A stretch of DNA of 64,000 bases from Zobellia nedashkovskayae (GTDB lineage: Bacteria > Bacteroidota > Bacteroidia > Flavobacteriales > Flavobacteriaceae): assembly GCF_015330125.1 (NCBI RefSeq), contig NZ_JADDXR010000002.1:3360685-3424684 (forward strand), given 5' to 3'. This document shows positions 45,105 through 53,828 of the stretch, piece after piece. The notes under the pieces were generated by a model. That model saw only the letters and a list, made by a program, of their open reading frames with translations. It searched no databases and was not told where the DNA came from. A program made the position numbers and the translations under genes. The stretch's first letter is position 1. Every line of letters starts with the position of its first letter.

Positions 45105-46306
45105 TATTGAGTTTTGGATAAACTAAATTTATATAGAACTCTTCCTAAAACTATACTCATAGTAAAGAAGAAAAACTCGACAGACATTGTACTATAAATG
45201 GCTAACCCTGTTAAACCTAAAACCCATAAAACAAGAACAAAACATTCAACTCTAGTTTCATAATCTAAGTTACCTTTCAAAATCAGAATAATCGGAGCCA
45301 CGAACGCTAAAAAGAAATAACAGAGAAAAGGTATTAAACCACCCCACCACAATAAATAAAGCCATTGATTGTCAACAGCTGTCCATACTTCGTTACCAAG
45401 CTGGTAATAAGCAAAATGACCCCTTCCTGTAACTAAATCAATAAAGTTTAATTGATTTAAAAAAACATGTAGTTGCTCAGATCTTGTGTCATTGGTACCT
45501 CTATTAATTAATAGATCTAAGGATTGTTTGAATATAGAAGTATTTAAGACTAAGTAAACGAAACCTAAAACACCTGTAAACAATGGTATTAAATATGATC
45601 CTTTTTTCTTTGTATTAAAGAAGTCAAACAAAAGTGTTAAAACGTATATCAATAAAAAAGATCTGGTTTGAGTTATTAGAGCCATTAAAACGCCCATGAA
45701 TAAAACAAACACTCTAGCCCACTTAAATTCATTATTATTTTTTAAGATAAGAAAAACATAAGGTGCTATCCAAACCATATTGGTAGCATATACTCTGTAT
45801 TTACTTAAGGCTTGCCCTCTCCAGAGCCCAACTCCAAAATCAAAAAAATTATAAATACACAGTCCTGATATAAATATAGCGGAAAACAAAGCGAATTTTT
45901 TGAAGGTTTCGTAACGCTTATTATGGTGTCCAACAAAAATTACACCTAAACATATCCAAGTCCCAATTCCTCTATTCGACATAAATTGAGCCATGTCAGA
46001 GAAATCTGCCCCACTTACAGCATAGTTCAGAGTGATTGTTAATAGCAAAATTGAATAACTAAAAAAAATAGATACCGCATATTTACCTCTGGAAGAGAAA
46101 ATACTAAGGAAGGTGGTAATGAAAATACAAATGACCGAAAAAATACGTAAAAACTTCTCAGGCCCAAGTGCTATAGATCCATTGGTCATTGAAGAGTATA
46201 ATCTTTCCTGAGCAAAGTAGACATATAAAAGACCAAAAACCAAGCCGGAATAAAGAAAGAATGAAATTATTTTTTCCTGTTGTTGTGATTTGCTCAAATC
46301 ATGCAT
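45104..46306 (-). CDS. wzy: Wzy-type O-antigen/capsule polymerase
   Basis: The 400-residue protein has about eleven membrane helices and one larger non-membrane loop. Pieces such as RGQALSKYRVYATNMVWIAPYV, LMALITQTRSFLLIYVL and LTGRGHFAYYQLGNEVW are typical of polymerase periplasmic loops with Arg residues. It should polymerise flipped repeat units. Family sequence similarity is always low for Wzy, so the call rests on topology and its 1-base overlap with wzx. It would follow from the 544-bp gap that contains a possible promoter box (46349-46356). Confidence 0.83.
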   Translation of the reverse strand: MHDLSKSQQQEKIISFFLYSGLVFGLLYVYFAQERLYSSMTNGSIALGPEKFLRIFSVICIFITTFLSIFSSRGKYAVSIFFSYSILLLTITLNYAVSGADFSDMAQFMSNRGIGTWICLGVIFVGHHNKRYETFKKFALFSAIFISGLCIYNFFDFGVGLWRGQALSKYRVYATNMVWIAPYVFLILKNNNEFKWARVFVLFMGVLMALITQTRSFLLIYVLTLLFDFFNTKKKGSYLIPLFTGVLGFVYLVLNTSIFKQSLDLLINRGTNDTRSEQLHVFLNQLNFIDLVTGRGHFAYYQLGNEVWTAVDNQWLYLLWWGGLIPFLCYFFLAFVAPIILILKGNLDYETRVECFVLVLWVLGLTGLAIYSTMSVEFFFFTMSIVLGRVLYKFSLSKTQ

Positions 46307-46850
46307 TTAAAATAATTGTTTGAGTATAGGTTACTTTAAAATATATACCAAAAATACGATGAACATTCTAATTTATTGTACTCTTTTAAAAAAGACGTAG
46401 TTCTTATATAATTCAGTGAATATGGAAAGGTAATAAATAGACAATTTAATTTATTCGTAATATAAATTTCACCTGACAAAAATCGGAAATACCATTATAT
46501 TCGTTTGAAAGAATAGTACATTGGTATTTTAGTTTACTGGCATTATTTCAAATAATGAACGTTAAAAAGAGGGTTCTATTACATCTTTCAAATGCAGCGC
46601 TTGTTTTAAAGTGGAAGTTAAAATCGATTTTGATAGTAGTACTTTATGAAAGGTTCTTTGATTTGGCTATAGTTTTTTTGAAAATATATTAACATTTATT
46701 AAAGCTCTTTAGAGTATTTCAAACAAAGGGACATGTATCTGCAGAGCTACTAAATACATAATATTAAGAATGTGTTAAAATTTTCCTTCGTGTTCAAAAA
46801 TAAAAAATTAGAACTATTAAAACATTGGGTATTTTCAATAGTAGGCTAAA
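46307..46850. other. 544-bp gap between Wzy and the pectate-lyase-like gene
   Basis: No gene is seen. The minus strand has TATTTTTG (46349-46356), a candidate wzy promoter. CATTATTT and AAATAATG form a perfect inverted repeat around one base at 46541-46557. The right end holds the terminator of the lipoprotein gene. The gap is strongly AT-rich. Confidence 0.4.
46813..46842 (-). terminator. Probable terminator of the pectate-lyase-like gene
   Basis: On the minus strand ACTATT-GAAAA pairs with TTTT-AATAGT (one bulge) and is followed by a T-rich tail. It lies 9 bases after the stop at 46851. Confidence 0.4.
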
Positions 46851-48779
46851 TCAAAAATCTATAAGATTTAAATATTCTTCAAGATTTGTATAACCGTTGT
46901 TGTTTTTATCATCATTATGATCTGCAATTTTCGGGTTACTTCCAGCAATTAATTCCCATTCATCAGGCATTCCATCTTTATCTGAATCATAATTGTGCGC
47001 TCTAATTTCAAAAGGGATGGAGTTTACATTTTGATGATACTCAATATAATAAGACGCTTTAAGTACGTCGTCAGCCTTAGCATGTTTAACCACAGTATTT
47101 GTTTTCACATAATTTAAAAAAGTGTTATCTATAGCATCGTAATTTGATGAAATGGAACCATTGCTGTGAAGTCTTTTTGAACACCCAGCATTATCTTGCC
47201 CTGTCTTTAGAGCATTTTCTGCCGTTTTTACTGGTACTGGATGACCAAGTAGTGTAAAAGGAGTATTTGACCTAAAATCATTAGGTGCTGGATCCCATTG
47301 CTTTAAACCAGCATGAGGACCACTAGTGACATCAAATCTCATTCTATACATTTGCCAATTATCATCGTCAGCACCAAGAACTCCATTAATCACATTACCA
47401 TTTGTATAAGCCTTGGCATCTTGTTGGAACCTAAGGTCTAGCCAAGTAGCACCATGTTGTTTAGAACTTAAAACATTGGTGGGTCTTTCTCCTCTTTGGT
47501 AATAATTGTTTATTTCGTTAAACCTAGCAGAACCCTGTCTACAAGGAAATACATTGAGGTTTCTAGCCCAATTGTGAATTACATTGTTAATTGATTCTGC
47601 ATTTGAAACACAAACGTTGGGAAATCTATAACCTGAATTTACAAATACGTTATTTAATAGAGACATACTTGCAATGTATGTAGTGTTGTTTCCATCTCCC
47701 AGTATCATGCCTTTATGACTGTCAATTACAAGATTATTTTGGAATGTTACATTATCACTATCACCAACAACACTTACAGCTTCATCACCACCCCAAGCAA
47801 TTGAAACATGATCAAATATTGAATTTGTTATATGTGTAAGGTTAAGGGCGTCATATCCAGTGTTTTTGTTATTTCCAGAGCTAATATACTCTGGAATATA
47901 TTTAGGTTTAAATCTGATATATCTCATTATTATGTTGTCACACCTACTCATCAAAAAAAGGTCTCCTGTTATTGAAATTCCTCCCTCAGGTGCTGTTTGT
48001 CCCGCAATTGTTAAATTGTCAGAACTAGTAGTTAGATTGGATTTCAATTCAATAGTCCCTGATACATCAAATATTATGTATCTATTAGATTGGCTTACGG
48101 CATCTCTGAAGCTACCTAGACCGCTATCATTTAAATTAGTTACATGATACACGGACCCACCACGTCCGCCAGTGGCATTTGACCCCGCGCCATAAGCAGA
48201 AGGGAAGGCTTTTAGTTCTCCATACTCCTTACTTATTTTTATGGTAACAGTACCTGTTTGAATTGTGGTTTCTTTATTCTCATTTTGTGTTTCTGTAGTG
48301 TAAGTGAAGGTTTCTGTTGACTCTGAACTATCTTCCTTAGTTTCAGTTTCAGTTTCAGTTTCAGTTTCAGTTGTAGTTTCAGTTGTAGTTTCAGCTGGGT
48401 TGTTATCCGTGTTATTTGGAATTTCTGTTATATCTTTTTCCGTGGTATTTCCCGAGTCATTAATTGATTCAGGGGTGTATGTTAAGGTTTTATCTTCATT
48501 AGTTGTAATAGTTCCATTAGCGGGTGTTGAAATGTCTATAATTTTGACATTATCAATATCTTCAAAGCCATCATTGGCTAGGACATCCAATACTAAAGGG
48601 GTATTAGTTGCTGCTAAATAAAAGTCATCATTTATTAATCCTTGATATAATTTGGCTTCATGAGAGTCTGTAACCAGGTAGTCAGCCAGAAGATCAACAT
48701 CCCTGCTACATGAGAAGATTATAATTAAAATAAAAAAAGGCATAGTAATCCTTATAAGTTTTTTTAATAGACTGGTCAT
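46851..48779 (-). CDS. Pectate-lyase-like secreted lipoprotein with cadherin-like and calcium-repeat regions
   Basis: The 642-residue protein has a lipoprotein signal peptide with a Cys in IIIFSCSRD (about residue 24). A cadherin-type or Ig-like segment (about 55-110, VLDVLANDGFEDIDNVKI) and a Thr/Glu repeat linker (about 128-165) follow. The catalytic-size domain (about 190-560) is a PL1-like right-handed beta-helix: AFPSAYGAGSNATGGRGG, NLTIAGQTAPEGGISITGD, IIMRYIRFKP, DHVSIAWGGDEAVSVVG. The end has thrombospondin-type-3-like calcium motifs DSDKDGMPDEWEL and DKNNNGYTNLEEYL. It probably cleaves or binds an acidic polysaccharide at the surface. It has its own terminator and lies inside the capsule locus. 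Confidence 0.85.
   Translation of the reverse strand: MTSLLKKLIRITMPFFILIIIFSCSRDVDLLADYLVTDSHEAKLYQGLINDDFYLAATNTPLVLDVLANDGFEDIDNVKIIDISTPANGTITTNEDKTLTYTPESINDSGNTTEKDITEIPNNTDNNPAETTTETTTETETETETETKEDSSESTETFTYTTETQNENKETTIQTGTVTIKISKEYGELKAFPSAYGAGSNATGGRGGSVYHVTNLNDSGLGSFRDAVSQSNRYIIFDVSGTIELKSNLTTSSDNLTIAGQTAPEGGISITGDLFLMSRCDNIIMRYIRFKPKYIPEYISSGNNKNTGYDALNLTHITNSIFDHVSIAWGGDEAVSVVGDSDNVTFQNNLVIDSHKGMILGDGNNTTYIASMSLLNNVFVNSGYRFPNVCVSNAESINNVIHNWARNLNVFPCRQGSARFNEINNYYQRGERPTNVLSSKQHGATWLDLRFQQDAKAYTNGNVINGVLGADDDNWQMYRMRFDVTSGPHAGLKQWDPAPNDFRSNTPFTLLGHPVPVKTAENALKTGQDNAGCSKRLHSNGSISSNYDAIDNTFLNYVKTNTVVKHAKADDVLKASYYIEYHQNVNSIPFEIRAHNYDSDKDGMPDEWELIAGSNPKIADHNDDKNNNGYTNLEEYLNLIDF
48341..48394 (-). 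repeat. Hexanucleotide repeat encoding a Thr-Glu linker
   Basis: The plus strand has five tandem TTTCAG units followed by alternating TTGTAG and TTTCAG. On the coding strand this gives a T-E-T-E linker between the cadherin-like and beta-helix domains. Such repeats can change in copy number without shifting frame. Confidence 0.75.
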
Positions 48780-49250
48780 AAGTAGGTTAAGATTTTGACT
48801 TTTAATAGGATGGGTTCACTTTGGGGATGAATACCAAACTATATTTGTAATATATGATTTTCAATTACATAGATATAGATATAAGTGCTTAGAGGCTAAT
48901 ATATTGTCGAAATACATTTAATTTCGATGAATAGCATAATTATTAACGATTATTTTATTTTATTCCGACGAATTACATTGTTTATTAACAAGTCATAATT
49001 TTTCTCCAATAATGAATCAATTGAGACAATTTTAAAATTAAATGTATATTGGTAATTAGTGTTCTTAATTTTTATCAAACATTAAAAACGCTGAAACTTT
49101 TTTAGTTTGTTATATGGAAAGATAGCTAATTCCCAATTTACCAATTAATTATAATTAAAGCAGGTAGAATAAAAAAATAGCCCTCAATGGCTAAATTTTT
49201 ATTGAGGGCTATTGAGAAATTATTGTAGAATAAAATTATTTTAAAAGTAA
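48780..49250. other. 471-bp gap before the pectate-lyase-like gene
   Basis: No gene is seen. The sequence holds TCGAAATACATTTAATTTCGATGAA-like elements at 48907-48931 that resemble elements upstream of the PKD protein gene (see findings), and the strong terminator of the PKD protein gene at 49171-49213. Confidence 0.4.
49171..49213 (-). terminator. Strong terminator of the PKD beta-helix gene
   Basis: Arms 49176-49188 and 49201-49213 (AATAGCCCTCAAT/ATTGAGGGCTATT) are perfectly complementary over 13 bp with a 12-base loop, and seven T follow on the minus strand. Confidence 0.85.
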
Positions 49251-52200
49251 TTATTCTTCAATTACTTTTAAAGAAACAGAAGAAGAGCTATTATTTAACT
49301 TATTGGTATTATCATTTAAACCAATTCCACTAGGTGATTTAACTCTGATTTCTCCTTTCATATCCTTTAAATCCCAGTTATTGTTTGAAGGCCCATATAA
49401 TTCCAAAGAAGGGTCTATTCCGTCGTAATCTATAAGAACATTTTCGAAAGTAAACCCTCCCATATTAGCGTATGATTTATTACCATAACTAAGCAAACCT
49501 ATATGAATAGCAGGAAGGTCGCTGCCTGTACTAATATTTTTAAATACTGCATTTTTAACGGTAACATGATAAGCCTCCCATGTCTTTTTTGTGTATATAG
49601 CACCCCATTTGCTATTTTCAACTCTCAAGCCGTCAAATGTTACAGAACCTTTTACCGGGTTGGTTCGGTTATTTATACTCATGCCTAAATCTATTTCTGT
49701 TTTATATAACCTAGAATTTGAACTTGAGAAATTATTTGTGAGATACATGTTTTTAAAAGTAATATCAACAGGTCTTGATGTTCCATCTAGATAGGTAAAA
49801 GCTAAGAGAATTCCAGGGCCATAATTATCTTTGACAGTACAATTTTCAAACAATATGTTCTCTAATCTCTCATATTTGGAGTTTGGTTCTAAATCAATTC
49901 CAGCTCCTGGATCTTTTCCTGAAGTAGATGAAAATGTAGAATTTTTCACAACCAAACCATCTACGGCAGTAACGGAAATACCTTGTCTCGTATTATTTGT
50001 GGAAATTACATCTTCTATTCTAATATTTCTGCAATAATCATCGTAAGTGTACTGCGATATGTATATACCATCGCCTCCACTATCTTTAATAGTCAAACCT
50101 TTAACAGAGATGTTATTGGAGCCAATTATAGATAATGCATGGTTTTGCGAACCTCCATATTCATTCTTGTTCATTTTCAAAGTGGCTCCATAACCTTCGA
50201 TATCTAAGTTATTTGCATTTACAAATTGAAACAGTCTGTCTACTTCGCGAAATGCCCCACTTTTTGCTCTAAGAATTACTCCCGATTCAAAAATTATGGT
50301 TTTATTACTAATATCTTTAAAGGTTAGTGGCTCTACGATCCAATCGCTTGATTGTTTATCTACAATAATAACACTGTGTGATGAATTAATAGCAGCTTTT
50401 ATTGCAGAAGTAGCGTTGCTAGAATTATAGCCAAAAGTAGAAGCTTTTATTCCATTTGAAGAATTACTATTGCCATTATCGGTGTCACCACCGCCAGTGT
50501 CACCACCGCCAGTGTCACCACCACCAGTATCTCCGCCACCGTTGTCCACAGGTCTTTCGTTCACTTTTACATCAATAGTTGTGGCATGGGTCAGTCCATC
50601 TTTATCTTTTACAGAAAGTTCTACTTTGTAAGTACCCGGATTAGCAAAATCGTGGGAAGGGTTTTTATTTGTTGTTGTAGAACCATCATTAAAATCCCAG
50701 AAATACCCTGTAATGCCTGTATCGTCAGTAGAGTTATTTGCACTAAATTGAACATTTAGTGGAGCATAACCAGTTAAAGGGGTACCTGAAGCTACCGCCA
50801 CTGGAGCTTCGTTTTGAGTTTCAGTTATACTGATGGTAACGGTATCTGAATCTTTTAAACTTTCTTCATCAGTTACCGTAAGCAATACATCATAAGTACC
50901 TTCCTTTGTAAATGAATGTGAAGGATTGGAACTGGTTGAAGTACTACCGTCCTTAAAGTCCCAAAAATAATTTTTAACTCCTTTATCATCTGTAGAATTA
51001 CTACCGTTAAACTGGATTTCTAAAGGAGCCTCTCCATTGGTAATATTTGCAGAAGCATTAGCCTTAGGAGCTTCGTTTTCTGTTTCGGTAATTTTGACAG
51101 TTATAGTTTCGGAATCTTTTAGTCCCTCTTCATCTGTAACAGTTAAAACAACATTATATGTGCCTTTTTCGTTGAAAGAATGAGAAGGATTACTGCTGGT
51201 AGCTGTGCTGCCATCTTTAAAATCCCATGAATAACTTTTAACTTCTTTATCATCTGTAGAACTGCTGCCTTTAAATTGAATTTCCAAAGGAGCTTCACCT
51301 TCGTAAATATTTGCAGAAGCTTTTGCCGTTGGTGCTGCATTTTCTGTAGCGGTAACCGTAATAGTTACTGTATCTGTATCTTCAAGACCGTCCTTGTCTT
51401 TTACCGTTAACAGTACTTCGTAGGTTCCGGCTTTAGTAAATGAATGAGATGTTGAAGATGAACTTCCCTTATCACCATCCTTAAAGTCCCAAACATAACT
51501 AGCGATTTCATCATCGTCTGAGGATTCCTTGCCATCAAAACTAACATTTAATGGAGCCTCACCAGATGTTGGTGTTGCTTTAGCTACAGCTTTAGGGGCG
51601 TTGTTTTCTTTAGCTGCAACCGTAATGGTTACTGTATCCGTGTCTTCAAGACCGTCTTTGTCTTTTACCGTTAACAGTACTTCGTAAGTTCCGGCTTTAG
51701 TAAAGGAATGAGATGTTGAAGATGAACTTCCCTTATCACCATCCTTAAAGTCCCAAACATAACTAGCGATTTCATCATCGTCTGAGGATTCCTTGCCATC
51801 AAAACTGACATTTAATGGAGCCTCACCAGATGTTGGTGTTGCTTTCGCTACAGCTTTAGGCGCGCTATTTTCTTTTGGTTTTACTGTAATAGTGGTTTCT
51901 TCGGTATCAATTTTCCCTTGAGCATCTTGTACTGTAAGGCTTACCTTGTATGTACCCGCTTTTTCAAATATATGAGAAGGATTTGCTTCATTGGAAGAAT
52001 TACCATCGCCAAAATTCCATCCATAGTTTTTAACCTCTTGATCGTCACTAGAATTATTACCCGTAAAACTAACTTTAAGTGGTGCAGTTCCCGAAGAAGG
52101 AGCAGCATCTACTGCTGCAATAGGAGATTGGTTTTCAACAGGATTTGTTACAGGGGGTTTAATTTCATCTTCCTTAGGAGTCTCTACCGGTGTTTCCTCT

Positions 52201-53255
52201 TCCTCTTCTTCCTCTTCTTTAGGAGTTTCAACTTCTTCCTCTGTTTCTTCTTTAGGAGTCTCTACCGGTGTTTCCTCTTCCTCTTTAGGAGTCTCTACTG
52301 GCGCTTCCTCTTCTTCTTTAGGAGTTTCAACTTCTTCCTCTGTTTCTTCCTTAGGAGTCTCTATTGGCGCTTCCTCTTCCTCCTTAGGAGTTTCAGCTTC
52401 TTCTTCTGTTTCTACTACTTCGTTTGGAGTTTCTGTCTCTTCAGCGGTTTCATCTTGATTTTCTTCGTCGGATATAGGCTCTGGCTCAGGAGTGATTATC
52501 GAGATGTTTTCGTTTTCTTGAATTATAGCTTCAGCATCTTGTGGAGCACTGTAGGTAACCACAAGTTTTGGTCCTTCTTTTGTGTCATGCTCTTTTGATG
52601 CAAATGCTAAATCATTACCGTCTTCATGTTTAAGTACCAAGGTAATTACTTCTGTTCCTACCTTTTCTTCATCTAAAATGATTTCGTGAGTCTGATTAAC
52701 TTGGAAAGTTTTATTTGTGGAGCCTAATAATGTGTCAGATTGTGGTGCCGTAATCTCCGTAATGCTATGTTCGGACCAATCAGTAGAATCTCCTTTTAAT
52801 ATAGATATGGTTCCATGACCGTCATCATTACTAATCGTAAATTCAAAATGAATCTCTTCTAAGCTTCCTCCAATAGAATCGATTTGACTTAAATCAAACA
52901 TAATATAACTTTCTCTGCTACCTTCCTCAAGTCTTATCAAGTCTTGATTATAACCCTTACCACTTTGCAAATGTGCATCATGAATAGGGGTGAAGATCGT
53001 AGTTCTTGTTTCATATATTTTTTCAGTAATCGTTTCCTCTTCATCCACATCAAGAATTTCTTCCTCTAGAATTTCCTCTTCCTCGATTTCTTCAGAAGTG
53101 TCTTTGCTATCTGCTTCTTTAACTACCGTTGATGGTTCACTTAAGACTGCATCTTTTAAAAGCTCGTTGTCTTTGGTGCAGGAAATTATAATAAGTAGAA
53201 AAACAAATACAAACCCTATAAAAGATTTGTTCGGTGTAGTGGGGTGAAATTTCAT
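49251..53255 (-). CDS. Large secreted lipoprotein with CBM96/DNRLRE-like, six PKD and beta-helix domains
   Basis: The 1334-residue protein has a lipoprotein signal (Cys about 26 in LLIIISCTKD). An acidic stretch follows, then a DNRLRE/CBM96-like domain (about 85-240) with ESYIMFDLSQI and LVLKHEDGNDLAFASKE. A Glu/Pro/Thr repeat linker (about 260-380) leads to six PKD domains (about 385-915), each with a WxFxDG core, and a GGGDT linker (about 918-935). The C-terminal right-handed beta-helix (about 950-1310) has DGIYISQYTYDDYC, GAGIDLEPNS and DNYGPGILLAF. It is probably a surface protein that binds and cleaves or remodels a polysaccharide; the catalytic residues are not identifiable with confidence. 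PKD domains 2 and 3 are a recent duplication. Confidence 0.85.
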   Translation of the reverse strand: MKFHPTTPNKSFIGFVFVFLLIIISCTKDNELLKDAVLSEPSTVVKEADSKDTSEEIEEEEILEEEILDVDEEETITEKIYETRTTIFTPIHDAHLQSGKGYNQDLIRLEEGSRESYIMFDLSQIDSIGGSLEEIHFEFTISNDDGHGTISILKGDSTDWSEHSITEITAPQSDTLLGSTNKTFQVNQTHEIILDEEKVGTEVITLVLKHEDGNDLAFASKEHDTKEGPKLVVTYSAPQDAEAIIQENENISIITPEPEPISDEENQDETAEETETPNEVVETEEEAETPKEEEEAPIETPKEETEEEVETPKEEEEAPVETPKEEEETPVETPKEETEEEVETPKEEEEEEEETPVETPKEDEIKPPVTNPVENQSPIAAVDAAPSSGTAPLKVSFTGNNSSDDQEVKNYGWNFGDGNSSNEANPSHIFEKAGTYKVSLTVQDAQGKIDTEETTITVKPKENSAPKAVAKATPTSGEAPLNVSFDGKESSDDDEIASYVWDFKDGDKGSSSSTSHSFTKAGTYEVLLTVKDKDGLEDTDTVTITVAAKENNAPKAVAKATPTSGEAPLNVSFDGKESSDDDEIASYVWDFKDGDKGSSSSTSHSFTKAGTYEVLLTVKDKDGLEDTDTVTITVTATENAAPTAKASANIYEGEAPLEIQFKGSSSTDDKEVKSYSWDFKDGSTATSSNPSHSFNEKGTYNVVLTVTDEEGLKDSETITVKITETENEAPKANASANITNGEAPLEIQFNGSNSTDDKGVKNYFWDFKDGSTSTSSNPSHSFTKEGTYDVLLTVTDEESLKDSDTVTISITETQNEAPVAVASGTPLTGYAPLNVQFSANNSTDDTGITGYFWDFNDGSTTTNKNPSHDFANPGTYKVELSVKDKDGLTHATTIDVKVNERPVDNGGGDTGGGDTGGGDTGGGDTDNGNSNSSNGIKASTFGYNSSNATSAIKAAINSSHSVIIVDKQSSDWIVEPLTFKDISNKTIIFESGVILRAKSGAFREVDRLFQFVNANNLDIEGYGATLKMNKNEYGGSQNHALSIIGSNNISVKGLTIKDSGGDGIYISQYTYDDYCRNIRIEDVISTNNTRQGISVTAVDGLVVKNSTFSSTSGKDPGAGIDLEPNSKYERLENILFENCTVKDNYGPGILLAFTYLDGTSRPVDITFKNMYLTNNFSSSNSRLYKTEIDLGMSINNRTNPVKGSVTFDGLRVENSKWGAIYTKKTWEAYHVTVKNAVFKNISTGSDLPAIHIGLLSYGNKSYANMGGFTFENVLIDYDGIDPSLELYGPSNNNWDLKDMKGEIRVKSPSGIGLNDNTNKLNNSSSSVSLKVIEE
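50482..50546 (-). repeat. 15-bp tandem repeats encoding the GGGDT linker
   Basis: Four near-identical 15-bp units (plus-strand form like GTGTCACCACCGCCA) encode GGGDT repeats between the last PKD domain and the beta-helix. The unit is in frame, so copy number can vary without harm. Confidence 0.8.
51360..51880 (-). repeat. Tandem 264-bp duplication of a PKD-domain unit
   Basis: Two consecutive 264-bp units (88 residues each) differ at only about eight of some 230 compared positions, with a long identical core. Other PKD domains in the protein are much more divergent, so this copy event is recent. Start and end of the units are approximate. Confidence 0.85.
52160..52440 (-). repeat. Low-complexity Glu/Pro/Thr repeat region
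   Basis: The plus strand has repeated TCTTCCTC/TTTAGGAGT-type blocks that encode ETPKEEE-like repeats on the minus strand. It is a flexible acidic linker in the PKD lipoprotein. Confidence 0.75.
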
Positions 53256-53828
53256 AAGTGGGCTAAAAAGTTAAATTTTCTTAAAAACTATAGAGTCCTA
53301 AATTTTTTTCATAATCGTTAAAAAGCATATTTCATCGATTAAATGCAGGCAGCCAAAAATAGAAACAAATTGCTAGCATCTGGTTTTTTCGATGAAAAAT
53401 ATTTAAAAATCGATGAAATACATTAAAAAGTGTTAAAATAGGCCGTTTGTCGAATACTAGATACAGTACGGTAAAATGTCTTGCTTTAGACGTTTATGTT
53501 TTATCTTTTTAACGTTTTGTTGGGAATTTATTCGACAAAGTGCATAAAACTGTTAATTTTTCTGACAACTTACTGCGTATTTTGACGATGTAATTGTTAA
53601 TGGTTATGATAGCTTTCTCTTATAAATTCAGTTTTTTTAGGGCTCGATTCATATAGGAACTTTAAAAAGAATTATAGACGATTCATAAGTTTACGAACCA
53701 ATAGTTTCTGTATATTTATTTGGATGTCATCGAAAAGAAGATTGTTTTATAGCATATCAGAAACTAAAAAAGGGTCTAATAGTATATATTAGACCCTTCG
53801 TGCAATTTATAATTTAATTACTTTTCTC
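53256..53828. other. 573-bp gap upstream of the PKD lipoprotein with inverted repeats
   Basis: No gene is seen. Two pairs of perfect 11-bp inverted repeats are present (53330-53340 with 53409-53419; 53446-53456 with 53529-53539). A candidate minus-strand -7 box TATTTTTG is at 53354-53361, and the terminator of the tviB-type gene is at 53766-53798. Confidence 0.5.
53766..53798 (-). terminator. Terminator of the tviB-type gene
   Basis: Arms 53770-53781 and 53787-53798 (AAGGGTCTAATA/TATTAGACCCTT) pair perfectly over 12 bp with a 5-base loop, and six T follow on the minus strand. Confidence 0.85.

Noticed and set aside
50482..50546. Short regular repeats that look like a small CRISPR array.
   Set aside because: The units are directly adjacent 15-mers without spacers and encode a glycine-rich linker; no cas genes are near.
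51918..52598. A 226-codon plus-strand frame opposite the PKD lipoprotein gene.
   Set aside because: It is antisense to the acidic repeat linker; its Phe/Leu/Arg-rich, repetitive translation is the complement of Glu/Lys/Thr codons and not a protein fold.
46851..53255. A polysaccharide utilisation locus centred on the two beta-helix proteins.
   Set aside because: There is no SusC/SusD pair, no hybrid sensor and no sugar-import gene nearby; the neighbours are synthesis genes.
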